Below are positions 20,498 to 28,594 of a DNA stretch of 64,000 bases, piece after piece. The number at the start of each line of letters is the position of its first letter. Position 1 is the first letter of the stretch. The notes under the pieces were generated by a model. It searched no databases, was not told the DNA's origin, and saw only the letters and a list, made by a program, of their open reading frames with translations. The position numbers and the translations under genes were made by a program. The stretch is from JAMQPK01 sp963761975 (lineage in GTDB: Bacteria > Acidobacteriota > Vicinamibacteria > Vicinamibacterales > JAMQPK01). The stretch is taken from contig CAVXIR010000007.1 in NCBI GenBank assembly GCA_963761975.1, positions 186,001-250,000 on the forward strand, written 5' to 3'.

Positions 20498-21661
20498 GTG
20501 GGCCCGACTTCGACAATGACATCCCTCACAGGCAGATTGGTCCCTTCGATTGGTGCGACACAGCGAGTGTCGCGCGCGCAGCGCTCGCGGCGCTGGCGAG
20601 AGTTCGTGTCGCTGGCGGTCCGCGCGCGCCAGTTCCTGCTCGAGCGCCGGTTCGAGAGCGACCTGGGGCCGTTTTCCAAAGTCAGGTCCGCGTGCTACGA
20701 ACGTCTCTGGAGCGCGGCAGCGGCCAACGTCGGGGCAACGCTCGAAGATCTCGGCTACGGCGTTTACCGTATCGCTCGTGCCGGTCGCGAAACATTCGTC
20801 AGCGGCTCGCGGGTCATGCTCGACGGTCCCGTCACCCTGAAGATGGCCGGCAACAAACCTCTGGTGAGCCGAATCCTGCGGGAGCACGGACACCCGGTCG
20901 GACGATTTCTCGAGTTCGAGCTTGCCACGCTCGACAAAGCTGAGTCGTTTCTGACGAGTCTCGGCGGCCTTGCGGTGGTCAAGCCGGGAGTGTCCGGTGC
21001 CTCGGGACGAGGTGTCACGCTCGGCATCAGGACAGGCCGCGATCTGCGGCGCGCGTCGGCCCTTGCCGCGACGTTCAGCAAGACGATTCTGATTGAAGAG
21101 CAGGCGGCCGGCCCTTCTTACCGGCTGCTCTACATCGACGGCGAATTCATCGATGCCGTCGAGCGACGGCCCCCGTGTATCGTCGGTGATGGCCGGCACA
21201 CGCTGGCTCAGCTCGTCCGCAAAGAGAATCTGCGTCGCGCTCAGGGCGCGGCGCCACTGTCGGTGCAACCTCTTGTCGTCGATGTCGAAATGAAGCGATG
21301 CCTCGCCGAGCAGGGCCTGGCGCTCTCGTCCGTGATCGAGGCTGGCAGAACGGTCTTGATCAAGGCCGTCGTGAACGAGAACACGGCGGCGGAGAACTCG
21401 AACGTCCGCGATCGCGTGCATCCCGATACGATTCGCCGCGGAGCCGAAATCGCCCGTCTCCTCAGAATCAGACTTGCGGGTCACGATGTCATCGCGACCG
21501 ACATCTCGCGGCCTCTCGACGAAACGGGCGGTGTCTTCAACGAAGTGAACACGACGCCCGGCCTTCAGCATCACTACCTGATCGATCATCCCGAGCGTGG
21601 GTTCCCTGTGATGGAGCACCTGCTCGAAGTCCTGCTTGGCCGGGGAGAATGGCCGCAATGA
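20498..21661 (+). CDS. ATP-grasp ligase, cyanophycin synthetase / RimK-like
   Basis: An ATP-grasp amide ligase of 387 residues, starting at GTG 20498 or ATG 20516. Family landmarks are NKPLVSRILREHGHPVGRF (start of the grasp), AVVKPGVSGASGRGVTLG (ATP-binding lysine and glycine-rich loop), LIEEQAAGPSYRLLYIDG, the CphA-like HTLAQLVRKENLRR insertion, and GHDVIATDISRPL with VFNEVNTTPGLQHHY (magnesium ligands). Such enzymes join a carboxylate to an amine via an acyl-phosphate. It has only the ATP-grasp part of cyanophycin synthetase, not the Mur-ligase half. The next gene overlaps by 4 bases (ATGA), so the two are translated together. Confidence 0.88.
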   Translation: MGPTSTMTSLTGRLVPSIGATQRVSRAQRSRRWREFVSLAVRARQFLLERRFESDLGPFSKVRSACYERLWSAAAANVGATLEDLGYGVYRIARAGRETFVSGSRVMLDGPVTLKMAGNKPLVSRILREHGHPVGRFLEFELATLDKAESFLTSLGGLAVVKPGVSGASGRGVTLGIRTGRDLRRASALAATFSKTILIEEQAAGPSYRLLYIDGEFIDAVERRPPCIVGDGRHTLAQLVRKENLRRAQGAAPLSVQPLVVDVEMKRCLAEQGLALSSVIEAGRTVLIKAVVNENTAAENSNVRDRVHPDTIRRGAEIARLLRIRLAGHDVIATDISRPLDETGGVFNEVNTTPGLQHHYLIDHPERGFPVMEHLLEVLLGRGEWPQ

Positions 21662-22749
21662 CAGCTCCTCCTCAGACCACCGAACGGCACGAGACACGCG
21701 AAGCCCGCGTGCATTTCGGAAGGCTCGTTCAGTTCGGTCAGGAACTGGCAGCGGCGGCGGGTGTCCCTGAGCAAGAGGCACAGGCGCTGGCCGACACGCT
21801 CGTCTGGTGCGATATACGAGGCCATCAAACGCAAGGCGTCTATCTGCTGCCGATCCTCCTGAAACGGCTGCGGCTCGGCCTGATTTCTTCGCCGGCGGAT
21901 ATGCAATGGCGTCAGACGGCGACATCAACCGGAACGGTCGACGCGAAACACGGCTTCGGCCAGATCGCCGGACGCCTGGCGATGGATCACGCGATTCAAC
22001 TCGCCCGCGAGGCTGGAGTCGGCATCGTCGCCGTGAAGAACTCCAATCACTTTGGCGCCGCCGGCTATTACGCGGCGCGAGCGGCCGAGCAGGGCTTTCT
22101 TGGCTTCTCCTACTCGAACTCGATGCCAAAGGTGGCCCCACACGGTGGCCGCCATCGCCTGCTCGGAACGAACCCATTCGCATTCTCATGTCCTCGCCGA
22201 AACGGCGTGCCTCTCGTCATCGATCTCGCAACAGGCGCATCGGCAGGGTCCCTGGTCAGTCACGCGCGGCGACTGGGCCGACGGCTTCCCGACGGCATCG
22301 CTCTCGACAGCGAAGGCAACCCGACGACCGATCCGAACGAGGTCGACGGAGGCGGCTGTCTCTTGCCGGCGGCGGGACCGAAGGGCTACTGTCTCGGTCT
22401 GCTTGTGGAAATCCTCAGCGGCGTGTTGACCGGTGCCGCCGTGGCGCCCAACGTGGGATCAGTGTTCCGAGATCTCGACCGCCAAACGCGCTGCGGTCAT
22501 CTGTGCGTCGCCGTCGATATCGCTCCATTCCTGCCGCCCGAAGAATTTGCCGACCGGCTCGAGGGACTCCTCAGCGCCCTTACAGCGGTCGCACCCCGTG
22601 ATGGTTTCGAATCCGTAAGTCTTCCGGGAGACGCACGGTCACGATGCCTGGAAGAGCAGACCCGCATTGGAATTGCGATTCCCGATTACCTGGTCAAGTC
22701 GCTCACCGACGTTGCGTCCGAGCTCGGCGTCGCAACTCCCTGGGTATAA
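21658..22749 (+). CDS. Ldh2-family malate/L-lactate (2-oxo acid or imine) dehydrogenase
   Basis: A 363-residue NAD(P)-dependent oxidoreductase of the Ldh2/MDH2 family, which reduces 2-oxo acids or cyclic imines. Family landmarks are WCDIRGHQTQGVYLLPILL (the DxRGHxSHG-like segment, here with Gln for Ser), GIVAVKNSNHFGAAGYYA with the catalytic His, LGTNPFAFSCP, and GPKGYCLGLLVEILSGVLTG. The ATG at 21658 overlaps the ATP-grasp stop. The coupling suggests the enzyme supplies or modifies the acid joined by that ligase. Members include sulfolactate, ureidoglycolate and piperideine-carboxylate enzymes, so substrate is open. Confidence 0.88.
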   Translation: MTAPPQTTERHETREARVHFGRLVQFGQELAAAAGVPEQEAQALADTLVWCDIRGHQTQGVYLLPILLKRLRLGLISSPADMQWRQTATSTGTVDAKHGFGQIAGRLAMDHAIQLAREAGVGIVAVKNSNHFGAAGYYAARAAEQGFLGFSYSNSMPKVAPHGGRHRLLGTNPFAFSCPRRNGVPLVIDLATGASAGSLVSHARRLGRRLPDGIALDSEGNPTTDPNEVDGGGCLLPAAGPKGYCLGLLVEILSGVLTGAAVAPNVGSVFRDLDRQTRCGHLCVAVDIAPFLPPEEFADRLEGLLSALTAVAPRDGFESVSLPGDARSRCLEEQTRIGIAIPDYLVKSLTDVASELGVATPWV

Positions 22750-22847
22750 AAAAAAAGGGGTCAGACCCCATTTTTTCACTTTTCGTAAGAAAGATGCACT
22801 CGGTCCAGTCACCCTTACAAAAAGTGAAAAAATAGGGTCTGACCCCT
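22748..22847. repeat. REPIN-like inverted repeat with GGGGTCAGACCCC cores
   Basis: Two arms of about 35 bases (22748-22789 and 22813-22847) are inverted copies with two mismatches. Each contains the palindromic core GGGGTCAGACCCC (or AGGGTCTGACCCC) next to an A/T-rich GTGAAAAAAT-type stretch, with a 23-base loop. This pairing of two small palindromes in inverse orientation is the REPIN arrangement. It sits between convergent genes, where it could also end transcription in both directions. Confidence 0.85.
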
Positions 22848-22868
22848 TGCACCCTCCCGACCCCTTTT

Positions 22869-24047
22869 TCAGCGTGCCGGCTGCAGACGACCTTTAATCG
22901 CCAGCACCGCCGGCACGATCGTCGGCATCGGATCGGTCGGGTGAAAGTACGGCAGCGCCTGCCAGTGCCACACGCTTTTGATCCATTCGCCGAAGCTGAG
23001 CTCGTTGAGCGCTCGAAGCTGAAGGAACGCGTGGAAGTCGCGCAGCGGATACCACAGCCGCACGCCTTGCTTGTATGCGAGCTTCTCGGGCAGTGGAAGA
23101 CCGATCAGATCGTTGTAGATGAGCGACGCCGTATCGAGACCGCAACGCACAAACAACTCCTGCGGAGCCGTAAAGCGTGCGTTGCACTCGACCAGCTTGA
23201 GGCGTCCGTCTCGAACGTCGCGCTTGAACTCGACGTTGGCGAGGCCTCGATATCCGATGCCGGCCAGAAACTGCAGGCCGCACTCTGCGACTTCGGGATC
23301 CCAGTCGGTGATGTGATACGACGTCAGGCCCTCGTTCTTAGGAAATCTGCGTATCACTTTCTTGGTGAAATGAAACGCGGGCCTTCCGTGCCGGTCAATA
23401 TATGTGTAGTAACTGGAGAGCAGATGATCTGGTCCCGGTATCCACTCGCAGATCATCGCCTGCAGCCCGGCGGCCCACACCCGCTCCATCGCAGCCCGTA
23501 CCTCGGCGAGATTGGTCGCCGTCAAATACTTGCGGCCGCCGAACTTGACCTGGAACAGATGCGAATGAAGAGGCTTGATGATGAGCGGAAAGGTCAGTGC
23601 GCCTTCGATGGCATCCAGCTGCGCAGAATTCTCAACCTGCCAGAATCGTGGCGCCGGTACGTTGACCGACTGCGCAAGCGAGAGCGTCTTCTGCTTGTCC
23701 AGCATCGCCAGCTGCAGCTCGGGAACTGAGCCGTCCAGTCGATAGTGAGGGGCCAGCTCCGATCGGTGCTGTGCAACGAACGAAACTGCCTCGTCGTTGC
23801 AGACCAGGACGACGCTCCCGTGAAGCTCTTTGCCGCGTCGGCCAAGCAGGAGGTCACGCCAGAAATCCGTGCCCTTGACATTGCGTCCGAATGGATACGA
23901 CTTCGTGCAGTAGCGGGAGTACTGAACATGCCGCCCTTCCGACGCCGACAGGTAGATCTTGATGCCTCGTCGTCCAAGGCTTCGCGCGACAGACAGCGCG
24001 TTGACAGAGCCACCGAGGATGAGAGCAGAGGGAAGGGTTGCAACCAA
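22869..24047 (-). CDS. ATP-grasp ligase, carbamoyl-phosphate synthase/D-aspartate ligase-like
   Basis: A 392-residue ATP-grasp protein of a different subfamily from the one at 20498. It begins ALILGGSVNALSVARSLGRR (preATP-grasp Rossmann), then LDKQKTLSLAQSVNVPAPRF, FPLIIKPLHSHLFQVKFGG (ATP-binding lysine), MICEWIPGPDHLLSSYYTY, and GLANVEFKRDVRDGRLKLVECNAR split here as a metal-binding Glu/Asn pair in NVEFK and VECNARF. Proteins of this type occur in polysaccharide and secondary-metabolite loci and are thought to make amide bonds. A TTG at 24047 is the only good start. It is convergent with the Ldh2 gene across the REPIN-like hairpin. Confidence 0.85.
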   Translation of the reverse strand: MVATLPSALILGGSVNALSVARSLGRRGIKIYLSASEGRHVQYSRYCTKSYPFGRNVKGTDFWRDLLLGRRGKELHGSVVLVCNDEAVSFVAQHRSELAPHYRLDGSVPELQLAMLDKQKTLSLAQSVNVPAPRFWQVENSAQLDAIEGALTFPLIIKPLHSHLFQVKFGGRKYLTATNLAEVRAAMERVWAAGLQAMICEWIPGPDHLLSSYYTYIDRHGRPAFHFTKKVIRRFPKNEGLTSYHITDWDPEVAECGLQFLAGIGYRGLANVEFKRDVRDGRLKLVECNARFTAPQELFVRCGLDTASLIYNDLIGLPLPEKLAYKQGVRLWYPLRDFHAFLQLRALNELSFGEWIKSVWHWQALPYFHPTDPMPTIVPAVLAIKGRLQPAR

Positions 24048-24222
24048 GAGATGTGTATCCGCCGGCCAATTCGCAAAGGATATGCCGCGCTGAAGATCCT
24101 TTCGTAAACGGTTGATAGGGCAGATTTTATGCCTGGCGAGTCAAGGGCCACACCACGAAAACGGCGGGCAAATGTCGTCGAAACGCGGACCTTTGTTGTC
24201 GTCTCGGAACGACCTCGCAGGC

Positions 24223-25375
24223 TCACAGGCGATGCCAGGGGCCTTCCGGGTCTTCCTCTCCATCGGTCGGTCTGACGAATATTGTCTCGACCTTCAATCG
24301 TGCCCACTGGGGCGCCCGCGTCCTTCTTGCGAAGATGGCGTCCAATCGTGCCTCAACGGTTGGCGTATCCCGCGGCGGGACAGCAACGACGGGTGCGGCG
24401 GCGTCCGCACTCGAAGCGACGTTTGCGGCCGCTGCGACTTCCGAGGTCGGAGCGGCGTCTGGGACCGCGGCGACGTCAGACGTGGGAACGGCTTCCGGAA
24501 TCGGGACGGCCTCCGGGATAGCAGCGGCCTCGAAGATTGGAGCCTCTTCGGAAACTGCAGGGTCTTCCGAGGTTGGCGCTTCGCCGACGATGGGAGCTGA
24601 AGCGGGGATTGTGCTGGCTTCAACGGTGGGACTCTCGTCGGATATCGGCGCGTCTGTGGTGGCCTGCTCGAAGGACGGGACAGGTGTGGACACGCCCGTT
24701 TCGATGAGGGTCTCACTTGCAGCCGGACCAATCTCGAAAGATGGGGGAATGATCAGGTCATCACCCAGCCCCAGCAGACCGCTGTCGGCAGCCACGACGG
24801 TGCGAGCGTGGTCGGGCAGGACCACGAGCAAACAACTCCTCACACCCGTGGATCGGCACCGGCTCACTCGCACTGAAGGGCCCAGGTTGAGCAGCTCGAG
24901 AAACGTGGCGATCGTACCTCGAATAGAAACTGCACGGCGGCGAGTCCGTGAATCCGCGCATCGCGCAAAAGGGGGATCCATCGATACCGACGAAAACCGT
25001 ACTTCGCCGGCGGGTCGTGTCGACTCGCGTTTCCGGATAAAGCGAGGGCAGGAATTTGACGAGGAGATCCATCGCCTTCCTCGCTCGAATGCGGCGGGGA
25101 AGCATGCGGATGTAAACCCGCTTGAGGGAGGGGAGTTCTTGAAATGTCCGTACAGCCGCGTAATGGCCCGCGCGGCTGCTGATCAGTTCGAACGCCTCAC
25201 CTTCCTGCTGCAGAAACGTCAGCATCGCCATGAAGGACGCGACACCAAGCGTCACATCAGGGCCGGAGGGGTTCAGCCACCTCTCGTAGAAACCAAGGCG
25301 CGAAGGCAGAACTTCGCCAATTGCCTGGTGCAGGCTAGCCAGCAACAAGCGCCTGACAGTTGCGTCGTCCTGCAT
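24223..25375 (-). CDS. V4R-like sensor-type protein with Pro/Ala/Glu-rich tail, one frameshift
   Basis: I cannot assign a function. The first 165 residues (from ATG 25375) form a globular domain with LPSRLGFYERWLNP, LTFLQQEGEAFELISSRAG and GIDGSPFCAMRGF, similar in pattern to V4R or TIGR02265-like proteins common in Acidobacteriota and myxobacteria. The frame then shifts by one base near 24940, where the next frame continues RRAVSIRGTIATFLELLNLG and VSRCRSTGVRSCLLVV. About 130 residues of low complexity follow, built from units such as EAPTSEDPA, PEAVPIPEA and DAAPTSEVA, then a basic C-terminus (LDAIFARRTRAPQWARLKV). The tail looks like a flexible spacer. Confidence 0.65.
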
Positions 25376-25420
25376 CCTTGATATTCCACACCAGAACGGC
25401 GGCGTAACGCGCCGTGAATC

Positions 25421-25660
25421 TTACAAACCCGCTTTCGCGTACCTCTCGAGCACAAGCCCCGGATCGATTCCGGCCACGCCGCACCATTCGCGCAACATGG
25501 GGGAGCCAGCAAGAAATGCACGGGCACCAGCGCGAACGCGGTTGTCTGCGGACGGGTTGGTCGCATCCATAACGGCTTGCCGGATAACCGCGATGGCAAG
25601 TTCCTGATGGCCATCAATGGCCCTGGTCGGATTCAAGAGGGGGACGGGCGGTTTTTTCAT
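25421..25660 (-). CDS. Small conserved-looking hypothetical protein
   Basis: A 79-residue acidic-basic mixed protein, MKKPPVPLLNPTRAIDG followed by helical segments LAIAVIRQAVMDATNP, ARAFLAGSPMLREWCGVAGI and PGLVLERYAKAG. The pattern FLxGSxxxxxWCxxAGIDP recalls small proteins found in prophage-like regions, but no phage gene is near. Its ATG overlaps the stop of the upstream gene (ATGA), so the two are probably co-translated. Function unknown. Confidence 0.55.
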   Translation of the reverse strand: MKKPPVPLLNPTRAIDGHQELAIAVIRQAVMDATNPSADNRVRAGARAFLAGSPMLREWCGVAGIDPGLVLERYAKAGL

Positions 25661-25970
25661 GACGCGTGGCCTCTGAAAGAAGGACTCTTGTCGCCGTTCT
25701 CACGGCTGTTCACTTCGGAGGTCGGCATGAGCAAGAATGGCGCCGGATCGGCGATTTTCTGCAACGTGTTGATGCGAGGCACGTTCGGGGGAAGACCCGG
25801 ATAGTCGCGGCCCAGGAAGACTTAACCCAGTGCGCGGAAAGCGCGAACTCTTGTCTGCCTTTTTCGACCATTTGCGCATCCGCCCGATCGAGTGCCTCCT
25901 TAAAGCAGACTTGGACGCGCTCGGACTGGCTTTCTCCTACGACTAGAAGAATGAAGTCAACGTTACACAT
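25657..25970 (-). CDS. Small hypothetical protein, one frameshift
   Basis: It starts at ATG 25970 after a good ribosome binding site (GAGGAGG). The first frame reads MCNVDFILLVVGESQSERV and EGRQEF-like text up to HWVKSSW, then the sense continues in another frame as RDYPGLPPNVPRINTLQKI and PAPFLLMPTSEVNSREN, ending in a TGA that overlaps the next ATG by 4 bases. One missing base near 25800 explains this. The overlap supports the second frame being real. No function recognised. Confidence 0.45.
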
Positions 25971-26155
25971 GACAGCCTGTGCCTCCTCCCCGTTCGAGGA
26001 CCCTCGTAACGACCTCCGACCGCTGAATCGGGTTCCGGATCTTTTCTGCTGGATAGCCCAGTAGAGCGGCTAATTCCGGCCGTAAATCCGCCGGAGTTCT
26101 CTCTCCGACCACATCGAAACGGCAGGTCTCGCGAGAATGGCCGAATGCTTGCACT

Positions 26156-27361
26156 GTGGCACTCACTGTGGAAGCACGCTGTCGGATTGTCCTAGTCGCC
26201 GGAGCTCGTCCGAACTTCATCAAGATTGCACCGATTGCACGCGCACTCGGCCGGGAGCCGGGTGTGTTCTCGTCGATGCTCGTTCACACCGGCCAGCACT
26301 ATGACGCCGAGATGTCGGACGTGTTCTTCGACGAGCTGGGTATTCCGCGCCCTGATTTCAATTTGAAGGTCGGATCCGGCACGCACGCGCGGCAGACGGC
26401 GGCAGTGATGACGGGCTTCGAAGACGTGCTGCTGAAGACGAAACCAGATCTGATTCTGGTTGTCGGCGACGTCAACTCAACGCTGGCCTGTGCGATCACG
26501 GCAGCCAAGCTTCATGTTCCGGTTGCGCACGTGGAAGCCGGGCTTCGCAGCTTCGATCGATCGATGCCCGAGGAAGTCAATCGCGTGCTGACCGATCAGA
26601 TTTCAGACTGGCTCTTCGTGACCGAGCCGTCCGCTGAAGTGAACCTTGCCCGAGAGGGCGTCGATCCCACACGAGTGCACTTTGTCGGCAATGTGATGAT
26701 CGATACGTTGCTGGCCTGCAGGGAACATGCTCGCCGGTTGGGCATTCCCGCCGCACTCGGACTGGGCGACACGCCGTACGCGGTGCTGACGCTTCACCGG
26801 CCGCAGAACGTCGACCAGCGTGAGGTGTTCGAACAGATCATGCTCGGCGTCGAGCATATCTCGCGAGATCTCCCGATCGTGTTCCCGATGCATCCGCGCA
26901 CGCGTCAGACACTGCTCAAGTCACAGGCCGCCGCGGCGCTGCTCGACTCTGGAAGACTGCGCCTGGTCGAGCCATTCGGGTATCTCGAGTTTCTCAGTCT
27001 GGTCGAGCGCAGTCAGGCGGTCTTGACCGATTCTGGCGGCGTGCAGGAAGAAACGACTGTTCTGGGGGTACCCTGCCTCACGCTGCGACCCAATACCGAA
27101 CGGCCGGCAACGGTGAGTGAAGGCACCAACCGCATCGTCGGCACTGCGGCTCATCGCATTGTCGAAGCGTGGGAGGGCATCAAGTCTTCACCGCCTCCGG
27201 CCGGACGCCGGCCGAAGCTGTGGGACGGCCGGGCGGCCGAGCGCATCGTTGAGATTCTGCGCCGGGATTTTCAGGCAGGGGCGATGGCTCAAGGGTTCGA
27301 TCGAGTGGCGGATTCGGCGACGCTGCCGAATCGACTGATGGCAGGAAAGATAACTGGGTAA
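26156..27361 (+). CDS. wecB: UDP-N-acetylglucosamine 2-epimerase (non-hydrolysing)
   Basis: Interconverts UDP-GlcNAc and UDP-ManNAc in the cytoplasm. The 401-residue protein shows the family signature throughout: VLVAGARPNFIKIAPIARAL, HTGQHYDAEMSDVFFDELGI, VVGDVNSTLACAITAAKL, HVEAGLRSFDRSMPEEVNR, TLHRPQNVD, HPRTRQTL and DSGGVQEETTVLGVPCLTLR. The start is a GTG at 26156; another GTG four codons on is possible and no strong ribosome site separates them. Together with glmS and the 6-dehydrogenase downstream it forms a route from fructose-6-phosphate to UDP-ManNAcA, except for glmM and glmU, which are not in this window. Confidence 0.95.
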   Translation: MALTVEARCRIVLVAGARPNFIKIAPIARALGREPGVFSSMLVHTGQHYDAEMSDVFFDELGIPRPDFNLKVGSGTHARQTAAVMTGFEDVLLKTKPDLILVVGDVNSTLACAITAAKLHVPVAHVEAGLRSFDRSMPEEVNRVLTDQISDWLFVTEPSAEVNLAREGVDPTRVHFVGNVMIDTLLACREHARRLGIPAALGLGDTPYAVLTLHRPQNVDQREVFEQIMLGVEHISRDLPIVFPMHPRTRQTLLKSQAAAALLDSGRLRLVEPFGYLEFLSLVERSQAVLTDSGGVQEETTVLGVPCLTLRPNTERPATVSEGTNRIVGTAAHRIVEAWEGIKSSPPPAGRRPKLWDGRAAERIVEILRRDFQAGAMAQGFDRVADSATLPNRLMAGKITG

Positions 27362-27532
27362 CGGGGCGCTGCGATCCGGCGGGTCATAGGACCGGCCCTA
27401 TAGACGTAGGCCTGGTCTTGCACGTCAGACCCGGCGGGGCGCGCTCTGATCCACGTTCAAAGATCCGCTTGTTCTGGTCCGGCGAGATACGACTCGCGTG
27501 GAGAAGCTACATGTCTGTACTCGACATGCAAG

Positions 27533-28576
27533 GTGTCGGAGAACCACATAACGGGCGCGACGCTCAGGAGGATACTTCTCACGTCGCATCGTTTTGCGAG
27601 CAGACTCGCGGAGCTGAGCGGCAGTGGAAAAGTAGAGCAGCTGATTGTCGACACGCTGGCCCAGGTGGGGAGGGCCGATCAGGCATCGCTCGCGCTCTAC
27701 GAAGAGCGCGAAGGTTACATGGCGATTTCCGCCACCAGGGGTTATCTGGCAGAGCTCGTGAGCGATGTCCGCGTGAAAGCGGGCGAGGGGCTGATGGGCG
27801 ATGTGTTGTCGTCGCATCTGCCGAAAATCATCACCGACGTCAGCGAAGAGCCGTCTGCGGCGCGGCGGCGGATTCGATATCGAACATCGTCGTGTCTGCT
27901 GGTGCCGCTCGTTGCCGCCGGCCGTTTGCTCGCGGTGCTGAATTTGGCCGATCGGTCCGACGGTCAGGCATTCGGTCACTCGGATCTCGCAAGGCTGAGA
28001 GCCTTCCTGGCGCCTGCGACGCTGGCGCTGCTCGCCGGCCGTCTCTCCAAGGACAAAGCCGATCTGGCCAAGCTGGTCGCGACCGATCCGCTTACCGGAC
28101 TCTTCAATCGCCGTCATCTCGCTGCGCGGCTCGAAGAAGAAATCGCGCGTGCATCGCGAGACGGTTCGAGCATCACTGTCCTGGCCGTCGACGTCGATTT
28201 GTTCAAGTCGGTCAACGATCGATTCGGTCATGCAGCGGGCGACGCCGTGCTGCAGGCCGTCTCGCTGGTCATCAGGCGCGCGATTCGTTTCTTCGATCTC
28301 TGTGCGCGGATGGGCGGCGATGAGTTTGTGGTCGTGCTGCACGGAACGGAGACCAACGCGCTTCAGACCGCCGAGCGGCTTCGCCGGCGCGTGGCGAACT
28401 TCCAGCCGGATCCCTCGTTGGGCTTGCCGGCAGACATGAAGATCACCGTCAGCATCGGTCTCGCGACGTTGAGCAAGGAGGCGCCCGATGCACAGGAGCT
28501 GCTGGCTCGTGCAGACCGGGCCTTGTATGCGGCCAAGGTCGCCGGAAGAAACCGGCTGAATGTGGAACAGTCATGA
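27533..28576 (+). CDS. GAF-GGDEF diguanylate cyclase
   Basis: Makes cyclic di-GMP from GTP. An N-terminal GAF sensor domain (about residues 35-165; VKAGEGLMGDVLSSHLPKI) is joined by a helical linker (LLAGRLSKDKADLAKL) to a GGDEF domain starting at DPLTGLFNRRH. The active-site motif is intact (ARMGGDEFVVVL, about residue 260). An RFFD five residues before it fits the RxxD inhibitory site, so product inhibition is likely. The start is GTG 27533. It lies between two nucleotide-sugar genes, 19 bases before glmS, and a PilZ protein is encoded at 39813, so c-di-GMP control of EPS is plausible. Confidence 0.92.
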   Translation: MSENHITGATLRRILLTSHRFASRLAELSGSGKVEQLIVDTLAQVGRADQASLALYEEREGYMAISATRGYLAELVSDVRVKAGEGLMGDVLSSHLPKIITDVSEEPSAARRRIRYRTSSCLLVPLVAAGRLLAVLNLADRSDGQAFGHSDLARLRAFLAPATLALLAGRLSKDKADLAKLVATDPLTGLFNRRHLAARLEEEIARASRDGSSITVLAVDVDLFKSVNDRFGHAAGDAVLQAVSLVIRRAIRFFDLCARMGGDEFVVVLHGTETNALQTAERLRRRVANFQPDPSLGLPADMKITVSIGLATLSKEAPDAQELLARADRALYAAKVAGRNRLNVEQS

Positions 28577-28594
28577 CAAAGGTGAGATCCTGAT

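Noticed and set aside
20258..22189. A 643-residue open frame on the minus strand opposite the ATP-grasp and Ldh2 genes
   Set aside because: It is Arg/Ser-rich antisense sequence typical of high-G+C DNA, while the plus strand carries two clear, overlapping enzyme genes.
25963..26223. An 86-residue minus-strand frame overlapping the start of wecB
   Set aside because: Its end overlaps the ATG of the small gene at 25970, which is suggestive, but its first third is antisense to wecB and no family is recognised, so it is not listed.
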